In this document: positions 15,316 to 31,076 of the stretch, piece by piece
Numbering within the stretch: the first letter of the stretch is position 1
Layout of the letters: each line of letters opens with the position of its first letter
The notes under the pieces: model-generated
Databases searched by the model: none
What the model saw: only the letters and a program-made list of their open reading frames with translations
What the model was told of the DNA's origin: nothing
Assembly: GCF_000372725.1 (NCBI RefSeq)
Contig: NW_005198900.1
Span: 113,074 to 177,073 of the forward strand
DNA from: Emiliania huxleyi CCMP1516
Lineage: Eukaryota; Haptophyta; Isochrysidales; Noelaerhabdaceae
Reading direction: 5' to 3'
Length of the DNA: 64,000 bases
Program-made: the position numbers and the translations under genes

Positions 15316-17014
15316 GACAGAGACCGAGACAGAGAGAGAGAGAGAGACAGGGACAGAGAGAGAGAGAACAGAAACCTGCTGCAGCCATGAGCGGTGCAGT
15401 GCGGACGGCGGGCTAGAGACCGACGCGAGAGGCACGGGGGCGAGCCCCGAGTGTGTGAGGGGGCAGCGCAGTGGGGCGTCGCCGCTAGCCTGGCCGTGGG
15501 ACTCGGCGTCGCCTGTCTGACTAGTCGATCTCTGTCTGCCTGCCCGCTCTCGGCCGTCCGTGCGTGCCATCTTTGGCCCGGGGTTGTGTTTGTGCGGGGG
15601 CAGGGCAGCAGGGCAGCGGGGCGGCGGAGGGAGGGAGCGGGACTCGGCAGGCTCCTTGAGGATGGCGAAGAGCGAGGCGAGGTGGTGCCGCTCGAGCGGC
15701 GAGGAGTATGCGTACCGCACGGCGATCTCGTCGTTGGCCGCGCAGTGGAACGAGTTGTTGCAGCCGTCGTGCCCCAAGTCGTGCACCATCGCCGCCAGCA
15801 GCACGGCCAGCATCTGCAGCGGCGCGGGCGCCACGCCTCGCAAGTTGTCGGAGCAGGTGAGCAGCCTACCCGGAGATATACGCCAGCCTCGGGAGCGAAA
15901 GCACGGTCTTGTGCAGTGTACTTATGGCTCTCTGATGCCCAATGCGTGCACGCGTCCCTCTCTGTATGTGTGGGTTCATGTGTGTGCGGGGGCCCTCCTT
16001 GTCTCTGCCCAGACACAGTGTGAGGTCACACCTACCTGCCTACTTGTGCAGAGTACTCAGAGCACCGCGTGAGTACGAGCGGGGCGAACTAGTGGAACGC
16101 GGTACACAGACAGTTGGACACGCGTCCGCTCGAGCGCTGGTTGGGAGACACGAATACGCACTCCGCGCGTCTATGGAGAGCAGCCGCTCGCGCGCCAGGT
16201 ATGGGGAGATACGGGGAGATAGGGGGAGATATTCCACGTCTAGGGGCAGCAGCCAGTGCAGGCCGTGCGTAACGCACGCGGCGTGCACGGAGTTGTGGTA
16301 CGGCACCTGTTCACAGCTGGAGGTGTGAAGAGACGCCGTTCACAGCTAGGCGTGCACGGAGTTGTGGTATGGCACAGAGTGGTACCCGCCCTCGACGGCG
16401 GCGAGGAACGCGCGCATGCGGTCGGCGCTGATGCCGAGCGCCGCGCGCACGCCGTGCCGTTCGAACAGTGCCCAGCCGAGGGCGGAGAGTGCGTGGCCGC
16501 CCGTTAGCTGATTGGCACCGGGCACAGGGCGATGAGGAGGGGGGAGGCGTTGCACGGTGTGCGGTCGGGTAGGCGGGCCACTCATGATGCATTGTGAGAC
16601 ACTTCTGAGACACCTCCGAGACACTTCCGAGACACTTCCGAGATGCCAGGAGAGGCACATGGGGCGATGGGGAGGCGGGAGGCCTGGTGCAGCTCGAGCA
16701 TGAGCGTGTCTCTCTCGGAAGTGTCTCGGAAGCGTCTCGGAGGTGTCTCGGAAGTGTCTCGGAAGTGTCTCGGAAGCGTCTCGGAGGTGTCTCGGAAGTG
16801 TCTCGGAAGTGTCTCGGAGGTGTCTCGGAAGTGTCTCGGAGGTGTCTCGGAAGTGTCTCGGAGGTGTCTCGGAGGTGTCTCGGAAGTGTCTCGGAAGTGT
16901 CTCAGAAGCGTCTCGGAGGTGTCTCGGAAGTGTCTCGGAAGTGTCTCCGCCTGGTGCAGCTCAAACATGTCGACGGACCAGCACTCGGGGCCGTGCTCGA
17001 GCAGCCACGCCAGC
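14010..17014 (-). CDS. Cyclic-nucleotide phosphodiesterase catalytic domain (N-terminal exons not resolved)
   Basis: The class I PDE domain is readable across exons 16951-17014, 16376-16507, 16254-16306, 15655-15865, about 15040-15210, 14605-14659, 14356-14400 and 14010-14290. Joined, they give WSVDMFELHQ, LTGGHALSALGW, YHSVPYHNSVHAACVTHGLHW, AAMVHDLGHDGCNNSF, LERHHLASLF, LATDFEKH, LIKTADLGN and VMKEFFSQGDRE. These carry the metal-binding His and Asp residues (HNxxH, HDxxH, LATDxxxH, TADxG). The enzyme hydrolyses cAMP or cGMP to the 5' monophosphate; the substrate cannot be read from the sequence. Introns are mostly GC-AG (14291-14355, 14401-14604, 15866-16253, 16508-16950), one is GT-AG (16307-16375) and one is GA-AG (15211-15654). 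Regulatory N-terminal exons probably lie between 17.0 and 19.3 kb. Confidence 0.85.
14829..15010 (-). repeat. Copy of the CA-linked intron repeat (family 2) in the phosphodiesterase gene
   Basis: Read on the gene strand it goes from CA repeats to ctcacccacgcgcaccggga, then gggctcctgtcgtctaga, ctagcctggcc and ccccaccctcgtgtgtgtgg. The same order is found at 24600-24869, 26240-26539 and 27282-27543 in the isoleucyl-tRNA synthetase gene, always on the host gene's sense strand. Confidence 0.8.
15243..15362. repeat. GA microsatellite in a phosphodiesterase intron
   Basis: (GA)n from about 15243 to 15312, then imperfect GAGACA/GAGAGA to about 15362. It sits in intron 15211-15654 of the phosphodiesterase gene, close to the 3' splice site. 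Confidence 0.9.
16307..16375 (-). mobile_element. Introner in the phosphodiesterase gene, 69 bp
   Basis: On the gene strand the intron starts with a 27-bp copy (gtgccataccacaac...cacgcc) of the first bases of the next exon (16280-16306), differing at one base. It then carries the core ctgtgaacggcgtctcttca and ends ctgtgaacag. Removing it joins YHS to VPYHNSVHA, the metal-binding motif of the enzyme, in frame. Confidence 0.85.
16590..16950 (-). repeat. Minisatellite of an 11-bp unit inside a phosphodiesterase intron
   Basis: About 25 tandem copies of gtctcggaagt or gtctcggaggt (plus-strand view) fill most of the 443-bp GC-AG intron 16508-16950. A second copy of the exon end and donor (ctggtgcagctcgagcatg, 16683-16702) lies inside the array. 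It matches the real exon end at 16951-16970, so the array expanded together with a duplicated splice donor. Confidence 0.85.
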
Positions 17015-17394
17015 CTACGTGGAAGGCGCCAACATGAGGGCGGCAGCTCCCCCACCCGACCTCCCCCCTCGTGTCCCTCCTTTTACTCCTCCCACCCCAC
17101 CCTCGATCTCTCCCGCCCCCCCCGTCGACCCCCGCGCCTTGCATCTGCGGGAGTGTGCAGCGCAGTCAGAGCACCGCTGAACACGCCTCCTCTCGAGTGC
17201 TGGTTGGGACGACATGCACATGTACATGTACATGTTGTTGTGAGATATGCATAAACACGTGGTCAGCTTCTACGCTCGCCCGCCGCCCCGCGTCGCCGCC
17301 GCCGACGCGGCTCGGCATCCTCGCGGCTCGCACCCGCCCCGCCAGCGGTACGCTGCTCAGCGCGCCTCGCGGCTCGCTGGCACACACGCCTAAG

Positions 17395-17475
17395 GTAAAG
17401 TACGGTACGGTAAACGTCTCCACACACACAAAGTGGTGGGGCGAGGGGCCAGCCTAGCCCCTCGCATCTCCACGT
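17395..17475 (-). repeat. Partial copy of the CA-linked intron repeat (family 2)
   Basis: Only the 3' half of the family-2 element is visible here (rc: ggctaggctggcccctcgcc, then ccaccactttgtgtgtgtgg, agacgtttaccgtaccgta). Its orientation matches the phosphodiesterase gene, supporting the idea that this gene's upstream introns extend into this region. Confidence 0.6.
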
Positions 17476-17591
17476 CCGGACACGGGCAGGAGCCGGCACG
17501 GATCTCCTCTAGCATCTCCCGTCTCGCGTCCACCACCACCCATACCGCGAGCTAGCGTCCAGTCCGAGCCCCCTGGCTGCCCGTCCCCTTC

Positions 17592-18104
17592 CTAACTAAC
17601 TAACGCCTCCTCCGCTGGTGACCGCGCGCCTCCTCCCCCGCCCACAGCGAAGCTCCTCCGCCCCTCTCGCCGGCTCCCCCGAAGCGCCGCGTCGGCCTTA
17701 CCAGGAAGTGGGACGCCCTCCCCCTCCTCCTCCTCCTCCTCCTCCTCCTCCTCCTCCTCCTCCTCCTCCTCCTCCTCCTCGTCCTCGTTGTCCGGCGGAA
17801 GCGGCGGGGGAGGTGATGAGCCGAGCAGCCCGAAGGACGCTCCCCGCCGAGACACGTCTGCCAGCGCTGGCCCCGCCGCCGGCGCTTGCGACGCTCCGGC
17901 GGCCGTGGCAAAGAACGGACCGCCGGCAAGGCTGGCGCCGGTGGCGCCGCTGGCAAGGGAGACGGCGGAGGCGCGAGAGACGGCGGAGGCGCGAGAGACG
18001 GCGGATGCGCGGGAGGCGGCGGAAGCGCGGGAGGCGGCGGAGGCGGCGGAGGCGCGGGAGGCGGCGGAGGTGGCGGAGGCGCGGGAGGCGACCGTCACCG
18101 CCAC
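17592..18104 (-). CDS. Possible N-terminal low-complexity exon of the phosphodiesterase gene
   Basis: The minus-strand frame is open and encodes Ala/Ser/Arg repeats, then a Pro/Asp stretch and about 20 Glu (from the CTC repeat at 17719-17780). A strong donor, cttcctg before gtaaggcc, lies at about 17696-17710. No domain is recognised. The opposite strand is also open here with Ala/Arg/Glu repeats, so the coding strand is uncertain. It is placed with the phosphodiesterase only because of position and the donor. Confidence 0.3.
   Translation of the reverse strand: MAVTVASRASATSAASRASAASAASRASAASRASAVSRASAVSRASAVSLASGATGASLAGGPFFATAAGASQAPAAGPALADVSRRGASFGLLGSSPPPPLPPDNEDEEEEEEEEEEEEEEEEEEEGEGVPLPGKADAALRGSRREGRRSFAVGGGGGARSPAEEALVS
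17719..17780. repeat. CTC trinucleotide repeat
   Basis: About 20 tandem copies of CTC/TCC at 17719-17780. In the minus-strand frame it encodes a Glu run. Confidence 0.9.
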
Positions 18105-18204
18105 CTCCGAGGGCGTGCCGTCGAGGTGAGAGGCGCCCGAGGCGGCGTCGGCGGAGTCTGCGCCGCCCTCCTCGTCCTCGCGGTGCGACGCGAACGGGGA
18201 GGCG

Positions 18205-18346
18205 CGCTGCGACCTAGGGTGCGGGTTCGGGTGCGGGTTCGGGTGCGGGTTAGGGTGCGGGTTAGGGTTAGGCTCAGGGTAGGGGTTGGGGTTGGGGTGA
18301 GAGTGAGGGTTAGGGTTGGGGTTAGGGTCAGGGTTTCAGGGCAGGG
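18205..18346. repeat. Degenerate telomere-like repeat, interstitial
   Basis: A run of GGGTTAGGG-type units with variants gggtgcgggttc, gggttaggg and ggggttgg, all G-rich on the plus strand. It lies far from either window end. TTAGGG is a common telomere unit in algae, so this may mark an old chromosome end, a telomerase-repaired break or simple drift of a G-rich minisatellite. Confidence 0.7.
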
Positions 18347-18429
18347 AGGCGCGCGGCGACCCGGCGGACGCGGGCTGCGAGTGCACGAGCGACGAGCGGT
18401 GCGAGCTGAACTCGGCCATCGATCCTGTG

Positions 18430-18660
18430 GCGAGCCGGGGAGGCGGGAAGAGTCGGGAGGGTCTGGGAAGGGTCTGGGAAGGGTCTAGAGGACGGTCTGC
18501 GGTCTAGGAAGGTCTGGAGGAAGGGTCTAGGAAGGGTCTAGAAAGGGTCAGGGGCTAGGAAGGTCTAGAGGAAGGGTCTAGAGGACAGGTCTAATAAGGG
18601 TCAAGGGCTAGGAAGGTCTATAGGAAGGGTCTAGGAAGGGTCTAGGAAGGGTCAGGACGT
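18430..18660. repeat. GGGTCTAGGAA minisatellite
   Basis: Imperfect tandem units of about 10-22 bp (gggtctaggaagggtctag, ggtctagaggaa, gggtcaggggctagg). It sits between the telomere-like tract and a possible coding stretch at 18652-18950. Confidence 0.85.
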
Positions 18661-18950
18661 GCTGGAAGCTTCTGTTAGGCGCGTGCCGACGGGAGGCAGG
18701 CGAGGCATGAACTGAGCGAGATGGCCGTCGAGCTGGCCGTCGCCCTTGGTGGCGTCCTGATCTTGCTGCACCATCTGCCGCACGCGCGACAGCACCGGTA
18801 GCCGGTGCGCCTTCTTCAGGTGCGAGAGCACGTGCGACAGCATCTCGCCCTCGTCGCCATCGAGTGGCGCCCGCGTCAGGAGCGCGTTGAGCTCGTTAAG
18901 TTTGCGGACGGCGGCAAACAGCCTCGGTGTCACGGACCTGCTCCCTCCGG
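18661..18950 (-). CDS. Possible upstream exon (regulatory region of the phosphodiesterase?)
   Basis: The minus-strand frame encodes a helix-like segment (FAAVRKLNELNALL, then GEMLSHVLSHLKKAHRL and RVRQMVQQDQD) without low complexity, unlike the frames around it. Codon-level conservation cannot be tested here. Because the next minus-strand gene downstream is the phosphodiesterase, it may be an exon of its N-terminal region, or a separate gene. Confidence 0.35.
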
Positions 18951-19536
18951 CGTCATGTGCAGGCCGAGCGGCCGAACGAGCGTGGCCAAAGAGCGCCGCA
19001 GCCTGCGCCAGCGCCGGCGGCCCACTCGCGGGACGGTGACGCGGCCCACAAGTGCAGCGCTCACTGCGGCGAGGCAAGCGGCGGCGAGGAGGGAGGTGGC
19101 CACCCGAAAGCGGCCGGTCAACGCAGTCAGCGAGGAGGGGTGCATGTGTGTTCGTCGGTCTCTGGTCCGCCGAGCGCCGAGCTACAAAAAAAGCACATGT
19201 TCTCGAGGTTCTCGAGGTGGATATCCTTTGGCCGCGTTGGGTAGCGAGGATTGGTGTAACCCGAGCCACGGAGGCGTGTTTTCTGACGGCCGACCGTCAG
19301 TGCACGGAGTTGCCCCTTCTCCGACTGCCCCGGCTAGTTCCCGAGGTCGTCGGGTGTGACCCCTTCGTCCCCCGAGACCTAGCGCGGGTGGGTTGGAGGG
19401 GCCTCAGAAAGGCGCGCAAGCACGCCCTACGTCTTCCCCTCCTCCCCATCGGGCCGCATGAGCGGCCACGCCTCGCAGATTCGTTTCCGCGCCTATGATG
19501 TATCTTATTCCGGGGCCGGTGTGCGGGGAGCGAACC

Positions 19537-21360
19537 TTAGCGACCGCCCAGAAGCTTTCTGAGCGAACCAATCGGGCCAGGATCATCAGCATATGTCCCC
19601 TCCACAACATCGTGGGCGTTTGAGCGGTATTTCAGGAGCACCGCCACTCTGAAGTTCGGCCGGGTGGTCTGCAGACCCCCCCCCCAGACGTTGTGCGGCC
19701 ACGGTCTCGCCTCCCATCTGTCCTCGGCGACATCATCCACTTCCACCCCCCACTCCCCTCCCGACCACGCCCCCCCCACCACTCTGGGTGCGGCCTCGAA
19801 GAGCGTCGACATAGTGAGCGCCGAGGTGAGCGCCTCGCCTCTCAATCCGAACGCATCCCTCAGCCACGCCCTCAGCTCCGGGACGATCTGTACCACGATC
19901 CGCAGCGGGCCACGACCCCGCTCCCGGACCGCCTCGGAACACACCCGGACAGCCGCAGCGGGCAACCGCTGCGCTCCAGGCCACGTCCGACACGCCCACA
20001 CCGCAGCGAGGCAAGTCGCTCTCTCCGGAGTCATGCCGTGGCGCAGCCCCCCCGTGTGGACAGTCAGAACCGTGGGGTCCTTGCCCATCTCAAAGGCTTG
20101 AAGCTGGCGCCACACCCCCGCTCCCCGCCTTCCAGCCGCCCCGCTATTCACCGGAAGCCGGCAATCCGGAGCGAACCACAGCGAGTCCGCCATCGCAGCC
20201 AGGTGGGCCGACCTCTCCATCGCGACCCCTCCCAGCTCCGTCTTGCACGCAGCGCAGCCATACCGGAAGTGGGCGCGCGTGTCCGGGCCGCCCTCGCATA
20301 GGTGGCACGCGGCTCGGGGGCGAGCTCCTTCCAGCCGCACTGTCCTCCGGATGGCCTCAGCGTCCGGCCCACCTTGCGCCTGTAACTCTGACGCCGTGCA
20401 GCTCATTCTTCCTAGCGTGGCCCGCATAGCCTCCTCCAAGAGCGGGCCCGGGAGTGCTCTGCGTAGGCCGGCCGTCACTCCCAGGTCGACTTTCCCGTCA
20501 GCGCCCAGTCGGAGGAGCAGCGTCGCCCTCCTATCCCCGGGGCTCGGCGCGTCCTCATCCTCCTGGAGCAGCCTCTGCGCCTTGACCGCCTCTACCCGCT
20601 CGCCAATCTGCTTGTACGGGTCCCCGAACAGCGGCCTCCCGCCTCCTGTATAATAGTAGGTCGCCATCTCCTGCGGTTCCATTGCCCCGTAGAAGTCGAG
20701 CTCCCTACTCCGCCCATGTTGAGCGTAGTGTCCTGCCAGCAGGTCGCACCCGTGGTTCAGCCTCGCTAGCAGCCCCGTCCTGCCGTCCCACCGTTGCCTC
20801 TGGCCGCGGTTATGGTACGCCTGCTCCCACGTGGCGGCAAAGTCGATGCCTCGGTCGTTGTATCCGTCGATCACCCGGCTCTGTTCTCGGAGCACCCCCG
20901 CCTCGGACGTTCGGACCATGTCCCTCACCGACTTGCTCCGGTGACACGTGGACAGGAAGGCCCGCCGCATTGCGTCGCTGTCGGTAGACCCCACCACCAC
21001 CGCACCGTCGGGTATGGCGTCGGCGCACTCGCGGGTCGCCTCCAGCAGCGCTCTTTGCTCTGACGAGGTGCTGTGCTCTAGCTGATCGCCGCGCGTCGCC
21101 ATCCGGCTCGCGCCCGCTGCCACCCCCGCTTCGTACGGCGAGAGGGCGTCCGCATCAACCAGGATATATGCCGCCGCCAGGCGCGGTCTCGCTTCTGGCG
21201 GGATGTCATGCGCCTCTCCCACCTTCGCCGCCCGAACGTGGATATCGCGCCGGAGGCGGGTGGGGAAGGTCTCTCCGCATATGCAGGCGTAATCCAGCTC
21301 ACCAGGAAGCCTCCGAACCCCCGCCCACCCGTCGGCTACGGGGCCTTCCAATCCTGCCAC
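19537..21360 (-). mobile_element. Retrotransposon-like ORF with CCHC-type motif (C-terminal part of a non-LTR-like polyprotein?)
   Basis: One open frame of about 600 residues. It has a motif resembling the zinc-knuckle tail of non-LTR retrotransposons (ACHLCEGGPDTRAHFRYGC, then CAAC). No reverse-transcriptase catalytic motif is visible, so this is either the C-terminal part of a truncated element or an unrelated repeat ORF. Its 3' end recurs in decayed form at 425-620, which supports a mobile origin. The encoding strand is opposite to the tRNA synthetase gene that begins 110 bp away. The annotated start may be too long because no clear upstream signal is seen. Confidence 0.55.
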
Positions 21361-21471
21361 CGCGTCCGTATAGTGATCCCCGAGGACGGTTCCGGCCCTT
21401 CCGAGCGTACACTGGCCACCGTGCTAGCCCAATTTCTTTTTTATCTGCCCGAGCCGGTTCTCTGAAGAAGC

Positions 21472-28265
<6,794 letters not shown>

Positions 28266-28926
28266 GCTTGATGGGCGTCGCGCCGCGGCAGCGGCGCGCG
28301 GCCGCGGCGGCGGGCTACTTTGGCGAATGAGAGCGAGGTCGACCCACGGTCGTGGATGCCACCCGTTGCATCACTCTCGGATGTACTCTACGACGGTCCG
28401 CTTTGGCTGGTACCGAGACCGAGAGGCCGCGCGCTCCCCTCACGCGTGTCGTGCTCGTGAGTGGTAACAGGCGCAGAGTGGAGTCCACCTCTGTATAGCG
28501 TTTATTCCTTTTCACGGAGCGACACGCCTCTGGTAACGGCTCGCTGCCTGCGGCATGTTACGTCTTACGACTACGAATGCGTTTGACATTTGAGTTTTGT
28601 GCCGGGCACGCGCGCCCCCCACACTTACTCCGTACCGCCCACCAGTTCGGGGTGTGGAAAACGTACTTTAGCGGGGACGACGACCGGTGACCCGAGGTGC
28701 AGAGACGGACACAGATAGGGGAGGGCCTCCTAGCCGCCGCAATCGCACACGAGCATCTGGGGGCGGCGGCCGGAATGCGGCGGAGGCAAACTGCCGAGCT
28801 CACCTGCCGAGATTGCAAGAGCTCCGGTCTGGCTCAAGAGGGGACAGAGATAAGAGGTCTCCCGGACGACACATACCAAAAAGTGACACAAGCGGGCGAT
28901 AAAGTTATGTGTTGGGTTGGGCGGGG
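28266..28926. other. Intergenic between convergent genes
   Basis: Lies between the synthetase stop codon and the stop codon of the PRKRIP1-like gene. Short ORFs on both strands carry no recognisable motif. It probably contains both 3' UTRs. Confidence 0.5.
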
Positions 28927-29493
28927 TCAACTGCTGCCCGCGGCGGCCGGTGCCTCGCCACCGCCGCCGCCCGCGCCCTCCTCCCCCGCCGCTGCGCCGC
29001 CCGCCGCTGCCGACGCCTCCCCACGCGCGCGCTTTTCGGCCTGCTGCCGCTCGCGCTCCTTCTCCTTTTGACGGGCGCGCTTGGCGGCCTTCTTCGACCG
29101 CTTGGCCAGTACATCCGCCTCCCGCTCCGCCTGCTCCGCCTCCCACGCACGCCGCGCCTCGTCCTCCTTGCGCGCCGCCTCAAAGTCTGCGATCCGCGCA
29201 TTCTCCTTCTTGCGGAAGCCGCGGTAGGTGTGGAAGTCGCCCGAGCCGGCGCCGGCCGTCGAGCTCATCACGTTGACGATCGCCTCCGTCTTGACCCCGC
29301 TGTCCTTGTCCTCCATCCGCTGCGTGAAGCGGTCGAGCTTCTTCTCGAACTTTGCGAGCGCGTTGAAGTTGGGCTGCATCGAGTTGAAGGAGTCGCGTGC
29401 GGCTTTGGGCATCGGGATCTCGGTGCGGTTCGCATCCTCCCGCTCCTTCTCCCACTTCTCCAACTGCCGCCCGCTCACAACCGAGGATGCCAT
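28927..29493 (-). CDS. PRKRIP1: PRKRIP1-like protein (spliceosome-associated)
   Basis: A single exon of 188 residues. The central block GSGDFHTYRGFRKKENARI followed by ADFEAARKEDE matches the core of the PRKRIP1 family (GxGEFHxYRxxRRRE...), whose human member bridges U2 snRNP and helicase contacts in the catalytic spliceosome. A Lys/Arg/Glu-rich helix follows (KRSKKAAKRARQKEKERERQ), then an Ala/Gly-rich tail. The start ATG at 29493 gives MASSVVSGRQLEKWEKERED. Length fits the family. Given the many unusual introns in this genome, a splicing factor here is a neutral coincidence, not evidence of linkage. Confidence 0.85.
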   Translation of the reverse strand: MASSVVSGRQLEKWEKEREDANRTEIPMPKAARDSFNSMQPNFNALAKFEKKLDRFTQRMEDKDSGVKTEAIVNVMSSTAGAGSGDFHTYRGFRKKENARIADFEAARKEDEARRAWEAEQAEREADVLAKRSKKAAKRARQKEKERERQQAEKRARGEASAAAGGAAAGEEGAGGGGGEAPAAAGSS

Positions 29494-29639
29494 TTACACG
29501 GCGTCAAGCGGGCTGGGAAAGGAGAAATACGTCAGCCTAGCCTGCGTGTCAGCAAGGTGAACCCTGCCCAGCCCCCCTCCGAGTCGCGATGCGCTCCCCG
29601 CTCCCGTTCCCCTGTGTCCCTGATCGTCCTTACAAGATC

Positions 29640-29912
29640 CTGCTCGTGCAGGTGGGGACCCTGTCCTTCTCCCACCGTTGCAGGCGTCGTACCGAGCGCG
29701 TCGAGACCGTGTGCTGATGTGGTCTGCACGGGTGAGTCACGTCGGCGTCAAAGGAGCGGGTGAGTCACGTCGGCACCTGCTGTGTGACGCCGTCCACTCG
29801 GCGGGGTCGCAGCTGCCTCTGGAAGGCACCGAGAGGTACAATAGTGCGCAAATGGTCAAAATCAAGGTTTTGTAACGCGAGCGCTGTGCCACAGTGAAAT
29901 GGAACTAGCCTA
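29640..29912. repeat. Truncated copy of the TIR element at 43.4 kb
   Basis: Shares long words with 43401-43760 in reverse orientation: caggcgtcgtaccgagcgcg, gggtgagtcacgtcggcgtc, tcggcggggtcgcagctgcc, aatggtcaaaatcaaggttt and a terminal ccacagtgaaatggaactag. The other terminus is missing, so this is a partial copy downstream of the ankyrin gene. Confidence 0.8.
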
Positions 29913-29998
29913 TACCCTGGGATCTCTCCGCCCAGTCCGGGGGTGCGTCGAACCTTCCATCACCCTGGGAACGTCCGGGTGTTGGAAGTAAAGATATA

Positions 29999-30863
29999 TT
30001 ACTTTTCTGACCCTGCGCCGGCGGCCCGCTCGGCCGCCGCCTCTAGCCGCCGAATCGCCTCGGCGAGAGCGGGGCTTGCTGCTCCTCCGCCGCCCCGGTC
30101 GCCGCACCGCCGGAGCAGGTCGAGCGGCGCGTCGCCCTGCAGCGTGCGCGCCGCCGGCGACGCGCCTCGGTCGAGCAGCACGCCCCTGCGCACGAGAGGG
30201 TGGGCGGCGCTGGGGCGACGGCGGGGAGGCGGGGAGGCGGGAGGGGAGCAGCTGCAGGTGGCGGGAGGAGCTGCAGGCATGGTGGCGCGGCGGTGTGGTC
30301 CGCACAGGAGCTCGGCCTGGCCGCACATAGCGGCCACGTGCAGCGGCGTGTACTCGTCCACGTTCCGCGCCTCAAGAGCCGCGCCGCGCTCGAGGAGCAG
30401 CGCAGCGAGCCGCGCAGAGGAGGCCCTGAGGTGGCGCGGCAGGGCGAAGCAGGGCTGTGAGACGCGGGCGTGGCACGGCGAGAGGCGCGCCACGAGCACG
30501 GCGCCGTTGCGCGGCGCGGTGCAGTGGGGTCAGTCCGGACTCGTCGCGCGCGTCGACGCAAGCCTGCGCATCCAGCAGGAGCGCGGCGAGCCCGCTCTCA
30601 TTGCCGGACGCGGCGGCGTGCAAGGGCGTGCCCTCGAGCTGCCCTTTCGACTCCAAGTCTGCGCCCGCGGCGATAAGCGCCGACGCCACGGCGGCGTGGC
30701 CTAGGTGCGCGGCGACGTGCAGCGGCCGGGACTGCTCGTCGTCGAAGCAGTCGAGGTCGACACCCTTCGCGATGAGCTGATTCACGGCCTCGACATCGCC
30801 CTCACACACCGCCTCCATGAGCGCCTCCTCCTCGGCGTGGGAGGCGCTCACGCTCGCTCCCAT
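29999..30863 (-). CDS. Ankyrin-repeat protein with possible N-myristoylation site
   Basis: Exons 30505-30863, 30306-30425 and 29999-30185 join in frame to 221 residues. The first intron is GC-AG (30426-30504) and the second is GT-AG (30186-30305). About five ankyrin repeats are visible: ALMEAVCEGDVEAVNQLI, RPLHVAAHLGHAAVASALI, TPLHAAASGNESGLAALLL, TPLHRAAQRASSARLAALLL and TPLHVAAMCGQAELL. The ATG at 30863 gives MGASVSAS, which fits the N-myristoylation pattern (Gly2, Ser6), so the protein may be membrane-tethered. An in-frame ATG three codons upstream would remove Gly2. Ankyrin repeats bind proteins; the partner is unknown. Confidence 0.8.
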
Positions 30864-31076
30864 ATATACACACATCCAGGAGCTGTACCGGTTGCGCAGC
30901 CTCCGTGCACGGTACTCCGCAACGGCGCGGACTCGACGACGGGCGCGATCGGCGCGATCTGGGCTAATTCTTTGGCAAAAATTTTTTTTGCTGGGTTCTG
31001 CGGCGCGGCAAGAGCAGCCCGGGAAGCCCTTCTTCGGTGTGACCTCCAGGTGAACACGACGCTCAAGGCGCTGGTC

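Noticed and set aside
16590-16950. CRISPR-like array
   Set aside because: Units are contiguous 11-mers without unique spacers, and the genome is eukaryotic.
16643-17254. ORF of repeated SVSEVSRKCLG
   Set aside because: A translation of the 11-bp minisatellite, which lies in an intron of the phosphodiesterase gene.
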